Positions 8,665 to 18,210 of a stretch of DNA of 64,000 bases are shown here, piece after piece. The translations under genes and the position numbers were made by a program. Position 1 is the first letter of the stretch; each line of letters begins with the position of its first letter. The stretch covers positions 2,522,001 through 2,586,000 of the forward strand of contig NZ_CP125098.1 in the NCBI RefSeq assembly GCF_030020805.1, written 5' to 3'. The notes beneath the pieces are model-generated. The model did no database searches and was not told the origin of the DNA. It saw only the letters and a list, made by a program, of their open reading frames with translations. The DNA is from Paenibacillus sp. RC67. GTDB taxonomy: Bacteria; Bacillota; Bacilli; Paenibacillales; NBRC-103111.

Positions 8665-9126
8665 ATGCCATTTAAGATTTTAGTGGATGCCGATGCTTGT
8701 CCGGTTAAGTCGGAAATCGTCAAAGCCGCCAAGCAGTTTGACGTCGAAGTCATGATGGTCGCTTCCTTCGATCATCGTCTCGCTCCTATGGAAGGAGTGC
8801 AGATCGTTCAAGTCGATCGTTCCGATCAATCCGTAGATTTGTACATAGCGAACCGAATAGCCCCTGGTGATATTCTAATTACACAGGACTTTGGTTTAGC
8901 TGCTATTGCTTTGGGTAAAAAGGCTTTAGCATTATCAAATCGAGGACAGCAGTACATTGACCGAACGATTGATTTTTTATTGGACCGAAGGCATGAACAG
9001 GCAAAGCAACGACGCGGTGGGAAGCATTCCAAAGGACCGAAACCGATTACCGACGAGGATCGACATTTTTTTCTACATTCTTTGACAAAAGTTTTGCAGG
9101 GTTTGCAGGAGATTCGCAAGCTATAG
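8665..9126 (+). CDS. UPF0178 family protein YqxD
   Basis: A 153-residue protein of the YaiI/YqxD family, a PIN-like fold. The N-terminal VDADACPVK and the TQDFGLAAIAL stretch, with conserved Asp residues, are typical. The function is not established; the fold suggests a nuclease. It lies just upstream of dnaG, as in B. subtilis. The start is either this ATG or a TTG two codons earlier. Upstream there is a TATAAT at about 8618 that may be part of a promoter. Confidence 0.88.
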   Translation: MPFKILVDADACPVKSEIVKAAKQFDVEVMMVASFDHRLAPMEGVQIVQVDRSDQSVDLYIANRIAPGDILITQDFGLAAIALGKKALALSNRGQQYIDRTIDFLLDRRHEQAKQRRGGKHSKGPKPITDEDRHFFLHSLTKVLQGLQEIRKL

Positions 9127-9166
9127 CGAATAGTATTACGTGTTAATTTGATTGAAGGTGGATAGG

Positions 9167-10999
9167 ATGAGTAACGGACGCATTCCTGAAGAAATCATTG
9201 AAGCAGTCCTCAAGCATCATGATGTTGTGGATGTCGTAGGCCGTTATGTGCATTTAAGCAAGCAAGGGCACTACATGAAAGGACTCTGTCCATTTCATTC
9301 GGAGAAAACGCCGTCTTTTACCGTTACACCTGAAAAGCAAATTTATCATTGCTTCGGCTGTGGAGCCGGAGGCGGTGTCATCCAATTTTTGATGGCTATG
9401 GAGGGGTATTCCTTTGCGGAGGCGGTAAGCCAATTGGCCAAAGAAGCCAATCTGGATATCGGCATTGACGCGCAGGCGGATCAACGTCCCCAACAAAATC
9501 CGGAGAAAACAAAGCTGCTTGAGGCCTACGAGCTCGCCGGTAAATTGTATCAGTACATTTTGAAAAATACTGAGCAGGGTAAACAGGCCATGCAATATTT
9601 ACGATCACGGGGTCTGAACGATAAGCAGATAGAAACGTTCGGAATCGGCTATGCTCCCACTTCTTGGGATACGCTGACACAGCTGCTGGAGCGGCGGCAA
9701 TTCTCTTTGCCATTAATGGAAAAGGGAGGTCTGATTTCGGCAAGGCAGGATAGCCAAGGATACTTTGATAAGTTCCGTGACCGAATCATCTTCCCCATTC
9801 ACGATTGGAAAGGGCATGTTATCGCTTTTGCCGGTAGAGCCATGGGCGATGCGCAGCCCAAATATTTGAACAGCCCGGAATCGATATTGTTTTACAAAAG
9901 CCGAAGCCTCTATAATATGCATTTGGCTAGGCCTAATATTCGAAAGCAGCAGCAGTTGGTTTTGTTCGAAGGCTATATGGACGTCATCAAGGCTTGGGAA
10001 GCCGGTGTCGTCAACGGTGTTGCTACAATGGGTACGGCTTTGACAGGAGAACATGCGGAGATCATCCGTAAGCAAGCGGATCAGGTTATAGTAGCCTACG
10101 ATGGTGATTCAGCTGGCCAAGCCGCAGCGTTCAAAAGCATTCCGATCTTGGAGAAAGCTGGCTTGCTCGTCAAGGTTGCGATAATCCCAAACGGGCAGGA
10201 TCCTGACGAATACATTACTAGCAACGGTTCTGAACGATTTGTACGTGAAGTGATTGAAGCTGCCGTACCGTCGATCAAATATAAACTTCTTTATTTTCGC
10301 AAAAATTTCAAACTGCAGGAGGATGGAGAAAAGCTACGCTATATTCAGCAAGCACTCAAAATTATTGCTGACATTCCTTCACCTATCGAAAGAGAGCATT
10401 ATGTAAGGGAGCTGTCTTCCGAATTCAATTATTCTTATGAATCAGCTTTACAATCCTTGAACGAAATTCGACTCCAAGCGGAAAAAAACAACAAGTTCGG
10501 GGATAATAAAGATAAACCGTGGAATAATGTTATGAATGACGGAACACCTCGGCAGCAAAATCCCTCATTATATCTTGCTTATCATAATGCGGAGCGTCAG
10601 CTCTTGGCTATCATGATGTACGATCGGGAAGTGACGCATTACGTAGAAAAGGTGCTAGGAGACCAGTTCAACGTAGATGCTCACGCGGCATTGGCTGCTT
10701 ATTTGTACGCCTATTTTGCACAAGGGTATGAGCCGAATGCGAGCAGCTTTATTGCTATGCTTCAAGAAGCAGAACTGGAGAATTTGGCCAGTTCTATAGC
10801 GATGATGGGCAATTCTCACGGGGTCAACGATCAAGTCATCGATGATTACATCCGAGAAATAAAAAAATATCCGCAGCAGCAATTAATCAAGCGAAAAAGA
10901 GAAGAAATGATTCGCGCAGAACGTTCAGGGGACATTATACGGGCTGCACAAATAGGTATTGAGATTATATCCCTAGAAAAGCAATTGAAATCATCTTAA
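9167..10999 (+). CDS. dnaG: DNA primase
   Basis: A 610-residue primase that makes RNA primers at the replication fork. An N-terminal CHC2 zinc domain (CPFHSEKTPSF then CFGCGAGG, about residues 41-68) is followed by the TOPRIM core (FEGYMDVI and AYDGDSAGQAA, about 265-325) and a C-terminal DnaB-helicase-binding region. The ATG at 9167 has AAGGTGG at 9156-9161; the upstream TTG at 9152 precedes that ribosome site and is rejected. It begins the classical dnaG-sigA macromolecular synthesis operon. Confidence 0.97.
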   Translation: MSNGRIPEEIIEAVLKHHDVVDVVGRYVHLSKQGHYMKGLCPFHSEKTPSFTVTPEKQIYHCFGCGAGGGVIQFLMAMEGYSFAEAVSQLAKEANLDIGIDAQADQRPQQNPEKTKLLEAYELAGKLYQYILKNTEQGKQAMQYLRSRGLNDKQIETFGIGYAPTSWDTLTQLLERRQFSLPLMEKGGLISARQDSQGYFDKFRDRIIFPIHDWKGHVIAFAGRAMGDAQPKYLNSPESILFYKSRSLYNMHLARPNIRKQQQLVLFEGYMDVIKAWEAGVVNGVATMGTALTGEHAEIIRKQADQVIVAYDGDSAGQAAAFKSIPILEKAGLLVKVAIIPNGQDPDEYITSNGSERFVREVIEAAVPSIKYKLLYFRKNFKLQEDGEKLRYIQQALKIIADIPSPIEREHYVRELSSEFNYSYESALQSLNEIRLQAEKNNKFGDNKDKPWNNVMNDGTPRQQNPSLYLAYHNAERQLLAIMMYDREVTHYVEKVLGDQFNVDAHAALAAYLYAYFAQGYEPNASSFIAMLQEAELENLASSIAMMGNSHGVNDQVIDDYIREIKKYPQQQLIKRKREEMIRAERSGDIIRAAQIGIEIISLEKQLKSS

Positions 11000-11042
11000 G
11001 CATATACGCGGAAGATGTCTCTAGGGAGGAGGGAGTTGGATT

Positions 11043-12158
11043 ATGGCGAACGATCAACATACGGAGATAGAGACTGAGTTGACGTTAGAGCAAGTCAAGG
11101 AGCAGCTGATTGAGCACGGCAAGAAGCGTTCCTCTTTAACCTACAAAGATATTATGGAGAAGCTGGCTCCCTTTGATCAGGATCCTGAGCAAATCGATGA
11201 ATTTTTCGAGCAGCTTTCCGAGATGGGGATCGATGTAGGAAACGAATCGGATGAAGATAATGAGCATGGCCCGGGTCAAGACCACGACGATTTCAATTTT
11301 GATGATGATTTGTCGCTGCCGCCGGGTATCAAAATTAACGATCCGGTGCGTATGTATTTGAAGGAAATCGGAAGAGTTCCTCTGTTGTCAGCTGAAGATG
11401 AAGTTGATCTGGCCAAACGTATCGAATTAGGGGATGAGGAAGCAAAGCGCCGCTTGGCAGAAGCGAACTTGCGTCTCGTTGTCAGCATCGCCAAAAGATA
11501 CGTTGGACGAGGAATGCTGTTCCTCGACTTAATCCAAGAAGGCAATATGGGCTTGATTAAAGCCGTTGAGAAATTTGATCACGATAAAGGCTTTAAGTTC
11601 AGTACGTATGCTACATGGTGGATTCGTCAAGCGATTACCCGCGCAATTGCGGACCAAGCGAGAACGATTCGGATTCCAGTGCATATGGTTGAAACGATTA
11701 ATAAGCTGATTCGTGTATCCCGTCAGCTTCTTCAAGAGCTGGGTCGTGAACCTATGCCTGAAGAAATCGCTAAGGAAATGGATTTGAGCACGGACAAAGT
11801 TCGTGAAATTATGAAGATTGCGCAGGAACCTGTATCGTTGGAAACACCGATTGGGGAAGAAGACGATTCACACCTGGGTGATTTTATCGAGGATCAAGAG
11901 GCGTTGGCTCCTGCAGACGCGGCAGCTTACGAGCTGTTGAAGGAACAACTCGAGGATGTGCTCGACACATTAACCGAACGTGAGGAGAACGTGCTCCGGC
12001 TTCGTTTCGGATTGGATGACGGACGTACCCGTACACTGGAAGAAGTCGGTAAAGTGTTCGGCGTTACTCGTGAACGGATCCGCCAAATTGAAGCAAAGGC
12101 GCTGCGTAAGCTGAGACATCCTAGCCGCAGCAAACGTTTGAAAGATTTTCTTGAATAG
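11043..12158 (+). CDS. sigA: RNA polymerase housekeeping sigma factor SigA
   Basis: A 371-residue primary sigma-70 factor. A short acidic region 1.1 is followed by region 1.2 ([11 protein letters not shown]), region 2 with the -10-binding helix ([20 protein letters not shown]), region 3 and region 4.2 with the helix-turn-helix ([20 protein letters not shown]). The C-terminus [10 protein letters not shown] is typical of Bacillales SigA. GGGAGGAGGGAG lies about ten bases before the ATG. It follows dnaG by 43 bases and ends at a good terminator. Confidence 0.98.
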   Translation: MANDQHTEIETELTLEQVKEQLIEHGKKRSSLTYKDIMEKLAPFDQDPEQIDEFFEQLSEMGIDVGNESDEDNEHGPGQDHDDFNFDDDLSLPPGIKINDPVRMYLKEIGRVPLLSAEDEVDLAKRIELGDEEAKRRLAEANLRLVVSIAKRYVGRGMLFLDLIQEGNMGLIKAVEKFDHDKGFKFSTYATWWIRQAITRAIADQARTIRIPVHMVETINKLIRVSRQLLQELGREPMPEEIAKEMDLSTDKVREIMKIAQEPVSLETPIGEEDDSHLGDFIEDQEALAPADAAAYELLKEQLEDVLDTLTEREENVLRLRFGLDDGRTRTLEEVGKVFGVTRERIRQIEAKALRKLRHPSRSKRLKDFLE

Positions 12159-12173
12159 TGCCTTGACCCTTAC

Positions 12174-12210
12174 GACCTTTCTGCACTCGTTGCAGTCAGG
12201 TCTAATTTTT
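12174..12210 (+). terminator. Terminator after sigA
   Basis: The stem GACCT-TT-CTGCA / TGCAG-TC-AGGTC has a five-base loop and one small internal loop. It is followed by TAATTTTTTG. Confidence 0.8.
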
Positions 12211-12284
12211 TGTTTCACCTCAACCGATAAAATGAACATGAAACCATTGAAGATATATCGCTTTGAAGAGGTGAACCGAAACCG

Positions 12285-13115
12285 ATGGATGACAAACGAA
12301 AAATAATTATTAGAGAAATCGAACAATGGCGAAAGAGCAAGCTGCTTCCTGAGCATTACTGTGATTTTTTATTAAACATTTATTTGGAAGATAGGTCCAG
12401 TCAAGGCAAAGTCTCTTTCCTTGGAATAACTCCAGCAGCTATAAAAAACAGTAATTGGAAAATATGGGTTCTTATCTTCGGCCTTATTGCCGTTATTTCT
12501 TTAACTGCTCTTAATTTTACCGCTTTTAATTTACCAATGCAAATTGGGGTGTCTTTATTATTTTTATTTGTTTGTTATGCGCTAGGAAGCTTGAAGAGAA
12601 TGAATGAACCTCTGAGAGCACAAATGCTGTTTGGTATGGCCTCGCTTTTTTTACTTTTTATAGGGGTTTATTTATTCAGACTATATCATATTTACGATTC
12701 GGTGCTTGTTGTCGGCTTTGTCGTTCTATGCAGTCTGGTATGGTTGTTAACTGGGCTTTTATCAAGATTCATTCTGTTCCAGCTGTGCGGATGGGTTGTG
12801 CTCGTATTTTGCTACGGTTGGCTGCTCCATTATAAACTGGATTCCATCAATTGGGTTACGCTAGAATTAAGCTGGGTACCGCTTAGTTTATTATTCGGTT
12901 GGCTCGGATGGATTTTGCATGAAAAATCGAAGCAAACAAGCACAGTGTTTCTTATGCTAAGCTGCATCGTTTGGTTTATGCCTGAACTGTATGGTATGCT
13001 TTATTCCGAGCAGTATGGTGCGCAAGCGGTTCAACTGGCGTTAGTGGGTAAAATATTTATAGAGGCGAGCTTGCTGTTTACTTTTAGAAAAAAATGGACT
13101 GAGTGGGTAGCTTAA
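12285..13115 (+). CDS. Unknown polytopic membrane protein
   Basis: A 276-residue protein I do not recognise. About 60 charged N-terminal residues are followed by eight or so hydrophobic helices from about residue 65 to 265, separated by very short loops, with few charges inside the membrane part. The N-terminal segment (REIEQWRKSKLLPEHYCDFLLNIYLED) resembles the start of DUF2157-like membrane proteins, but that is a weak impression. GAAGAGGTGA precedes the ATG. It sits between sigA and trmK, where B. subtilis has the cytochrome gene cccA. It ends one base before trmK, so the two are probably co-transcribed. Confidence 0.75.
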   Translation: MDDKRKIIIREIEQWRKSKLLPEHYCDFLLNIYLEDRSSQGKVSFLGITPAAIKNSNWKIWVLIFGLIAVISLTALNFTAFNLPMQIGVSLLFLFVCYALGSLKRMNEPLRAQMLFGMASLFLLFIGVYLFRLYHIYDSVLVVGFVVLCSLVWLLTGLLSRFILFQLCGWVVLVFCYGWLLHYKLDSINWVTLELSWVPLSLLFGWLGWILHEKSKQTSTVFLMLSCIVWFMPELYGMLYSEQYGAQAVQLALVGKIFIEASLLFTFRKKWTEWVA

Positions 13116-13116
13116 T

Positions 13117-13887
13117 ATGTTAAAATTGTCAAAACGACTTGAATTGATAGCAAAACAAGTACCAGCAGGAAGTACTCTTGCAGATATCGGATCGGACCAT
13201 GCGCTGCTTCCAAGCTATATGGCGCTGCAAGGCCGTATCAGGAAAGGAATAGCGGGGGAAGTGAATGCTGGCCCTTTCCAGGCTGCATCGAAGCAAATTC
13301 GCGGCTCTCAGCTAGGGGAGATCGTCGATGTTCGTCTCGGGGATGGACTGGCGGTTATTGAACCTGGTGAAGTAGAGGTTATTACCATAGCAGGCATGGG
13401 CGGTGCGCTGATTGCAAGTATATTGGAGAGTGGCTCTCCTAAGCTTGCTGGTGTAAAGCGGCTCATTATGCAGCCCAACGTAGGCGAATATAACGTACGC
13501 AGCTGGTTGTTGGAGAACGGTTGGACATTGACAGAAGAGTTCATTCTGGAGGAAGACGGCAAAATATATGAAATTCTTGTTTCCGTCCCGTCCGGAGAAG
13601 CTTCGATCGATAATGAGCAGCTGTACCAACCACGAACTATGGATCAAGAGCTTACCGTGGATCGTGAGCAGCTCTTAAAAATGGGACCTTATTTACTGCA
13701 AAATCCATCGACGGTATGGTTCCAAAAGTGGGAGCTGGAGCTAGGAAAGCTGGATATGATCCGTCGTCAGCTGTCTTTATCCGAATCACCTGAATCGCGT
13801 GTGAAAGAACAGGAGCTTGAACAAGAAATGAATCGGATCAAGGAGGTTATGGCTTGTTTGCAAAAGGACAGAACATCATTCAAATGA
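13117..13887 (+). CDS. trmK: tRNA (adenine-22-N1)-methyltransferase TrmK
   Basis: A 256-residue SAM-dependent enzyme that makes m1A22 in the D-loop of some tRNAs. The Rossmann N-terminus shows SAM motif I (ADIGSDHALLP) and IAGMGGALI; a C-terminal coiled coil (about residues 195-250) is typical. It follows the membrane gene by one base. Its 3' end overlaps the next gene by 34 bases in another frame, an arrangement known for trmK (yqfN) and yqfO. Confidence 0.94.
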   Translation: MLKLSKRLELIAKQVPAGSTLADIGSDHALLPSYMALQGRIRKGIAGEVNAGPFQAASKQIRGSQLGEIVDVRLGDGLAVIEPGEVEVITIAGMGGALIASILESGSPKLAGVKRLIMQPNVGEYNVRSWLLENGWTLTEEFILEEDGKIYEILVSVPSGEASIDNEQLYQPRTMDQELTVDREQLLKMGPYLLQNPSTVWFQKWELELGKLDMIRRQLSLSESPESRVKEQELEQEMNRIKEVMACLQKDRTSFK

Positions 13888-14969
13888 TGGAAGAAATGGC
13901 GCCCAAACATTATGCCGTGCCGGATGACAAGATAGGACTGCAGTTGGGGACTTTGAATAAAGAAGTAACCAATGTTCTTGTTGCCTTGGATGTAACGGAT
14001 GAGGTTGTTGATGAAGCGATCCGCTTAAAGGCTAATTTGATTATTGCCCATCATGCCATTATATTTAGGCCTTTAGCTCATCTTCAAACGGATTCACCAG
14101 CAGGCAGGCTTTATGAGAAGCTGATCAAGAACGACATTGCTGTGTATATTGCTCACACCAATTTGGATGTGGCTGAAGGCGGGGTTAACGATTTAATGGC
14201 CGATGCGCTTGGTCTGAAGAGCCTGTCACCATTAGAGGATATTCACACGGATAAACTGAAAAAGCTCGTCGTATTTATTCCTGAGGATCATCTGGATAAA
14301 GTGCGGCAAGCTCTGTTCCAGGCGGGTGCTGGTTGGATAGGGCAATACAGCCATTGCAGCTTTAATATCCAGGGAACGGGAACTTTTGTTCCGGAAGCGG
14401 GCAGCGAGCCGTTTATCGGCAAGCAGGGAAAGCTGGAGGAAGTACGTGAAGTGCGTCTGGAGACCATTATTCCACAAAGTATTGAGCGCAGAGCTATCCA
14501 AGCGATGCTGAAAGCACATCCATATGAGGAAGTCGCTTACGATCTTTACCAACTGGATTTAAAAGGCCGTACCTTCGGTCTAGGACGGGTTGGCAAGTTA
14601 AGTGACTCCGTAACGCTTCAGCAGCTTTGTGAACAGGTAAAGCAAGCGTATGACGTTCCTGCAGTGCGGCTGGTTGGCGATCCAGATCGTTCCGTCCGTA
14701 AAATTGCCGTACTCGGAGGCTCGGGTAGCCGCTATGTGCGTCATGCGTTGTTCGCGGGAGCCGATGTATTAATTACTGGTGACATTGATTACCATACCGC
14801 ACACGATGCCTTGGCGGCAGGTCTTGCTCTCATTGATCCAGGTCACAACGTAGAGAAAATCATGAAACAAGGTGTTGCCGGCTATTTGCGTAAGAAGCTG
14901 GAAGAGAAGAAGTCGGATACGCAAGTATTCGCATCGGAAATTGACACAGAGCCATTCAAATTCATGTAG
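13854..14969 (+). CDS. Nif3-like dinuclear metal centre protein YqfO
   Basis: A 371-residue Nif3 (NGG1-interacting factor 3-like) protein. Metal ligands are visible in AHHAIIFRPL, HTNLDVAEGGVND and GDIDYHTAHDA. The middle, about residues 130-235, is the PII/CutA-like insertion seen in Bacillus YqfO. Such proteins form hexameric toroids; the substrate is unknown. The TTG start at 13854 lies inside trmK, seven bases after a strong AGGAGG at 13841-13846, and agrees with the start of the B. subtilis protein. Overlap with trmK suggests coupled translation. Confidence 0.93.
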   Translation: MFAKGQNIIQMMEEMAPKHYAVPDDKIGLQLGTLNKEVTNVLVALDVTDEVVDEAIRLKANLIIAHHAIIFRPLAHLQTDSPAGRLYEKLIKNDIAVYIAHTNLDVAEGGVNDLMADALGLKSLSPLEDIHTDKLKKLVVFIPEDHLDKVRQALFQAGAGWIGQYSHCSFNIQGTGTFVPEAGSEPFIGKQGKLEEVREVRLETIIPQSIERRAIQAMLKAHPYEEVAYDLYQLDLKGRTFGLGRVGKLSDSVTLQQLCEQVKQAYDVPAVRLVGDPDRSVRKIAVLGGSGSRYVRHALFAGADVLITGDIDYHTAHDALAAGLALIDPGHNVEKIMKQGVAGYLRKKLEEKKSDTQVFASEIDTEPFKFM

Positions 14970-15045
14970 AATTTAAATGTTTGGAACTGGCACAGCCGTT
15001 CTCTATGGAGCTTTTGGCAACCATTTTGCAAAATGGTACATCTGG

Positions 15046-15068
15046 AAACAACGGAACGGTTGTTTTTT
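15046..15068 (+). terminator. Terminator after the Nif3-family gene
   Basis: The stem AAACAAC / GTTGTTT has a six-base loop and is followed by TTT. Its T-run is shared with the -35 box of the RNase P RNA promoter. A separate perfect 18-bp palindrome lies just upstream at 15020-15037. Confidence 0.55.
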
Positions 15069-15089
15069 ATTCGAAATCGCTGTATACTA
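15061..15089 (+). promoter_or_regulatory. Promoter of rnpB
   Basis: TTGTTT at 15061-15066, a 17-bp spacer and TATACT at 15084-15089. The predicted start falls within a few bases of the 5' arm of the RNase P RNA P1 helix. Confidence 0.75.
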
Positions 15090-15102
15090 GCAAATGCACA
15101 TC

Positions 15103-15513
15103 AGGAAAGCTTGACAGACAATCGCTGGTGAGAAATCACGAGAGGAAAGTCCGGGCTCCGCAGGGCGGGATGCTGGATAACGTCCAGTCAGCGCGAGCTG
15201 AAGGCTAGTGCCACAGAAATGGACCGCCGATGGCGGGAGGCTTGTCCTTCCGCACAGGTAAGGGTGGAACCGTGGTGTAAGAGACCACGAGGAGATATGG
15301 TGACATATGTCCTGGTAAACCCCATTTGGAGCAAGACCTAGAGGAACGCATGTCTTTTCGGAGACAGTCCTTGCCCGGGACGCGTTCGGGTTGGTCGCTT
15401 GAGCTGAGCAGCAATGCTTGGCCTAGATAGATGATTGTCGCTTCAACGGTGGGAGGGTGGTACCCGTTATGACCACTGGAAGTACAGAACCCGGCTTACG
15501 GCAAGCTTTCCTG
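15103..15513 (+). ncRNA. rnpB: RNase P RNA
   Basis: This is the catalytic RNA of RNase P, which removes the 5' leader of precursor tRNAs. The conserved GAGAGGAAAGTCCGGGCTC segment lies near the 5' end (about 15140) and the ACAGAACCCGGCTTA segment near the 3' end (about 15484). The ends pair as P1: CAGGAAAGCTTG (15103-15114) with CAAGCTTTCCTG (15502-15513), a perfect 12-bp helix. The length of about 411 nt fits. Whether it is a type B or type A RNA I did not work out helix by helix. A small reading frame across its 5' half is spurious. Confidence 0.95.
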
Positions 15514-15522
15514 GAACCGAAG

Positions 15523-15548
15523 AAAAACCGCCCTTGCAGGCGGTTTTT
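15523..15548. terminator. Bidirectional terminator between rnpB and the protease gene
   Basis: AAAAACCGCC and GGCGGTTTTT form a perfect ten-base inverted repeat with a six-base loop. It has T-runs on both strands, serving rnpB on + and the protease gene on -. Confidence 0.9.
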
Positions 15549-15569
15549 GTGCTGTATAGATGGTTTAGA

Positions 15570-17489
15570 TTATTTCCATCCAAGACGTTCCAGAAGTCTC
15601 TGAGCCCAATCTGATCTAGCGGGGGCTGCTGGAGTAGCTTCTGTTTGTGTTTGCGGACTTTGCATGGTTTGCGGATTTTTTGCACTCTGAGCTTTTTTCA
15701 GTGCAGCTACGACATCAATCAAACCGTTTCCGTAATACGGATCTTTTCCTTTGGGGCCAATATCTTGTGCCGTGTCGCGCATAATTTGCATGACTTCCGT
15801 GTTCTTCAATTGCGGATTGACTGAACGAATCAAGGCGGCGAGCGCAGTCACATGCGGACTTGCCATGGAAGTACCCGACAGAGCGGCATACTGATTATGC
15901 GGATAGGTACTTGCAATACTTACACCTGGCGCCGCTACGTCGATATAATCACCATAGTTGGAGAACGATGCCTTGTTTTTATTGGCATCCGTTGCAGCAA
16001 CAGCAAATACTTCGGGATAAGCGGCAGGGAATCCAGGAGTGGCCGTATTATCATTACCACTTGCGGCAATCAAGACGACGTCATGGTCGTATGCATATTT
16101 TATGGCATCATGAAGGAAGTTTGCTTCGGCATAGTTGCCAAGGCTCATATTGATGACTTTGGCCCCGTGATCTGTGGCCCATATGATACCTTGCGCGACG
16201 GAATAAGTGCTCCCTGCACCGCTTTGATCGAGCACTTTCACTGGCATTATGCGGTTATACCAGCTCATTCCGGCTACGCCGAGATTGTTGTTAACGATAG
16301 CACCGACTATACCGGCAACATGAGTACCGTGACCGACATCATCTGCTGGAGGCGCATTGTTGTTAACAACGTTATATCCTGAGATCAACTGGTCTTTCAA
16401 ATCCGGATGGTTTAAATCCACCCCGGTATCGACAATAGCCACTTTGATATCCTGAGATCCTTTGGATATACTCCAGCCTAATTCCGTATCGATAATAGGT
16501 AAATTCCACTGATATCGCTGGTACAAGGCATCGTTTGGCTTTATTACCGCTTGATTGGTATTGTTATCTGTGGTTTGTGAGCTGTTTTCGGTTACCGCGT
16601 CAACAGCCGCGCTGTTGGTTAAATACAAGAAATGAGGCTCTGCATAAGCAACATCCCAGTTCTTAAAGTAGTCCATCAGTTGCTTGGCTTCCATTTTCCG
16701 GGATTCGAAGACATACGTATAGCCTACTTTTCGATAATGAGTTGTCCCGATATCTTTTTCTATCTTGACTAAATCCGCATTAGATGGCTCGTTCTTAAAT
16801 CGGACCACAACCTGATTGACGTGATAATGGCTCGTGCCTTCGTTTTCTTCTGGATGATTTACCTTTACATCCTTCAGCGTTCTGGAATCCACCGATTCAA
16901 TTTTGTAATGATTATCCGGAGGATAGGTCACAATACGTAAATTTTTTAGCTGATGGTCTTCAACCTGCTTCAATATGGTTTGCTTGATAACGCCGAGCAT
17001 GGCTGAATCTGAGTTGCTTGAAGGCACTCCAAGAACGAAATACGTCTCGCTTTTATACTGGAAGGGTGCAGATTGGTAGCTGCTGCCTTGGTCGGTTTGC
17101 TGCTTGGCCTTTACTAATTCAGGCTCGGCTAGCACACGAAGCGCATCGTCCATTTGTCCTGCCTGCAGGCTTCGATCCAATGGCTCGGACTTTGTGACCC
17201 AATAAAGCTTCAACATGTGAGGGTGTTCCTGTTGAAGGCTTTGCAAGCCTTTCTGCTTCGTATCGCCAGATTGCTGCTCAGTCTGGCTCAGGACACGCCG
17301 AAGCTCCAGACTGCACTGGGAACGGCACAAATCATCGGTTAGTTTCATATCCTGCGATAGTGTAGCTTGTTTAATTTTTATTTCTTCAGCCGGAGATAAG
17401 CTTGCAATTCGGGGTGCACCTTCGTTGCGGGGAAATAGGAGCGCACCAAAAGCAAGCAATAAAGCAAAAGACAAGGCATATTTCCACAT
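15570..17489 (-). CDS. Exported S8 (subtilisin-like) serine protease with large N-terminal region
   Basis: A 639-residue protein. A hydrophobic N-terminus (residues 4-20) without a lipobox suggests a signal peptide or anchor. The catalytic triad is complete: Asp354 (VAIVDTG), His387 (GHGTHVAG) and Ser541 (GTSMASPH), with the oxyanion Asn in AASGND. About 330 residues precede the catalytic domain. The last ~90 of these look like an inhibitor-type propeptide (VVVRFKNEPSNADLVKIEKDIG... to YAEPHFLY). The preceding ~180 residues, rich in Gln and Lys, are of unknown function. The C-terminus after the domain is Pro/Thr/Gln-rich. It is monocistronic and probably self-processing outside the cell or in the forespore space. 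Confidence 0.92.
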   Translation of the reverse strand: MWKYALSFALLLAFGALLFPRNEGAPRIASLSPAEEIKIKQATLSQDMKLTDDLCRSQCSLELRRVLSQTEQQSGDTKQKGLQSLQQEHPHMLKLYWVTKSEPLDRSLQAGQMDDALRVLAEPELVKAKQQTDQGSSYQSAPFQYKSETYFVLGVPSSNSDSAMLGVIKQTILKQVEDHQLKNLRIVTYPPDNHYKIESVDSRTLKDVKVNHPEENEGTSHYHVNQVVVRFKNEPSNADLVKIEKDIGTTHYRKVGYTYVFESRKMEAKQLMDYFKNWDVAYAEPHFLYLTNSAAVDAVTENSSQTTDNNTNQAVIKPNDALYQRYQWNLPIIDTELGWSISKGSQDIKVAIVDTGVDLNHPDLKDQLISGYNVVNNNAPPADDVGHGTHVAGIVGAIVNNNLGVAGMSWYNRIMPVKVLDQSGAGSTYSVAQGIIWATDHGAKVINMSLGNYAEANFLHDAIKYAYDHDVVLIAASGNDNTATPGFPAAYPEVFAVAATDANKNKASFSNYGDYIDVAAPGVSIASTYPHNQYAALSGTSMASPHVTALAALIRSVNPQLKNTEVMQIMRDTAQDIGPKGKDPYYGNGLIDVVAALKKAQSAKNPQTMQSPQTQTEATPAAPARSDWAQRLLERLGWK

Positions 17490-17594
17490 CGGACTGACTC
17501 CTTTTCCTTGAAGTTAAGATTAGAGTCCCCGCCGAATGTTTTATTACAACCGGAAATCATCTCCTTGGATTTTTACCAATAGTTATTTTTCGTA

Positions 17595-17623
17595 TTACTT
17601 TTAGCCACAATTTGTGGTACGAT
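17595..17623 (+). promoter_or_regulatory. Promoter with embedded palindrome upstream of ypuI
   Basis: TTACTT at 17595-17600, a 17-bp spacer and TACGAT at 17618-17623. The spacer ends in the odd palindrome CCACAA-T-TTGTGG (17605-17617), directly against the -10 box, where a bound protein would block RNA polymerase. Confidence 0.55.
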
Positions 17624-17684
17624 GAAGAGAAGAAGTATATCATTTACCAGCATGTTTTGTTTCAAATACAGGAGGTCTTGACTT

Positions 17685-18185
17685 ATGGCGATGTTTAATG
17701 TGAAAAATTTATGTGAAACAACTAAATCCAAACTTAGCGATGCCATTTCGAAAATGGAAACATTCTTGAATGAACATTCCCTGCAGCAGCTGAATTCTGA
17801 AATGGATTCTTCGATGGAGGAATTTTATAAGGGCTATCTGTCCGACACTCGTCACCTTCTTGTATTCAGCGAAGTAGCGTACGAAAAGCTCGGAGTCAGC
17901 TTGAGACGTCCTACATTTAACGTAGAGTATGCTGAGAAAGTGCTGTACGAGGTATATCACGGCAGCGTGAACAATTTCTTCTATCCTAAAAATGAATGCT
18001 ACTCCGAGGATGGGCGTTATGCTTACACAGGACAAGATGCAATTCGTTTCCGTAAGAAACCTACTCGGGCTGTTCGTGACTTGACTATTGAGCTATCCAA
18101 AATCTTTGAAACGCTTCGTGAAGATCTGGCTTATTACGAAACTGATTATATTACGCAAAAACGTATGCAAGGCGAGCGCGTATAA
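17685..18185 (+). CDS. ypuI: DUF3907 family protein (YpuI-like)
   Basis: A 166-residue soluble, helix-rich protein that I place with B. subtilis YpuI (DUF3907) from its length and the FFYPKNECYSEDGRYAYTGQDAIRFRKKP segment. No signal peptide or membrane helix is present. The function is unknown. The ribosome site AGGAGG is at 17671-17676. It is transcribed away from the protease gene and ends at a clean terminator. Confidence 0.75.
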   Translation: MAMFNVKNLCETTKSKLSDAISKMETFLNEHSLQQLNSEMDSSMEEFYKGYLSDTRHLLVFSEVAYEKLGVSLRRPTFNVEYAEKVLYEVYHGSVNNFFYPKNECYSEDGRYAYTGQDAIRFRKKPTRAVRDLTIELSKIFETLREDLAYYETDYITQKRMQGERV

Positions 18186-18210
18186 ATAGTACAACATGGA
18201 AATACTTACT

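Noticed and set aside
14981..15208. A 75-codon open frame
   Set aside because: It runs through the terminator, the promoter and the first 100 bases of the RNase P RNA gene; no ribosome site.
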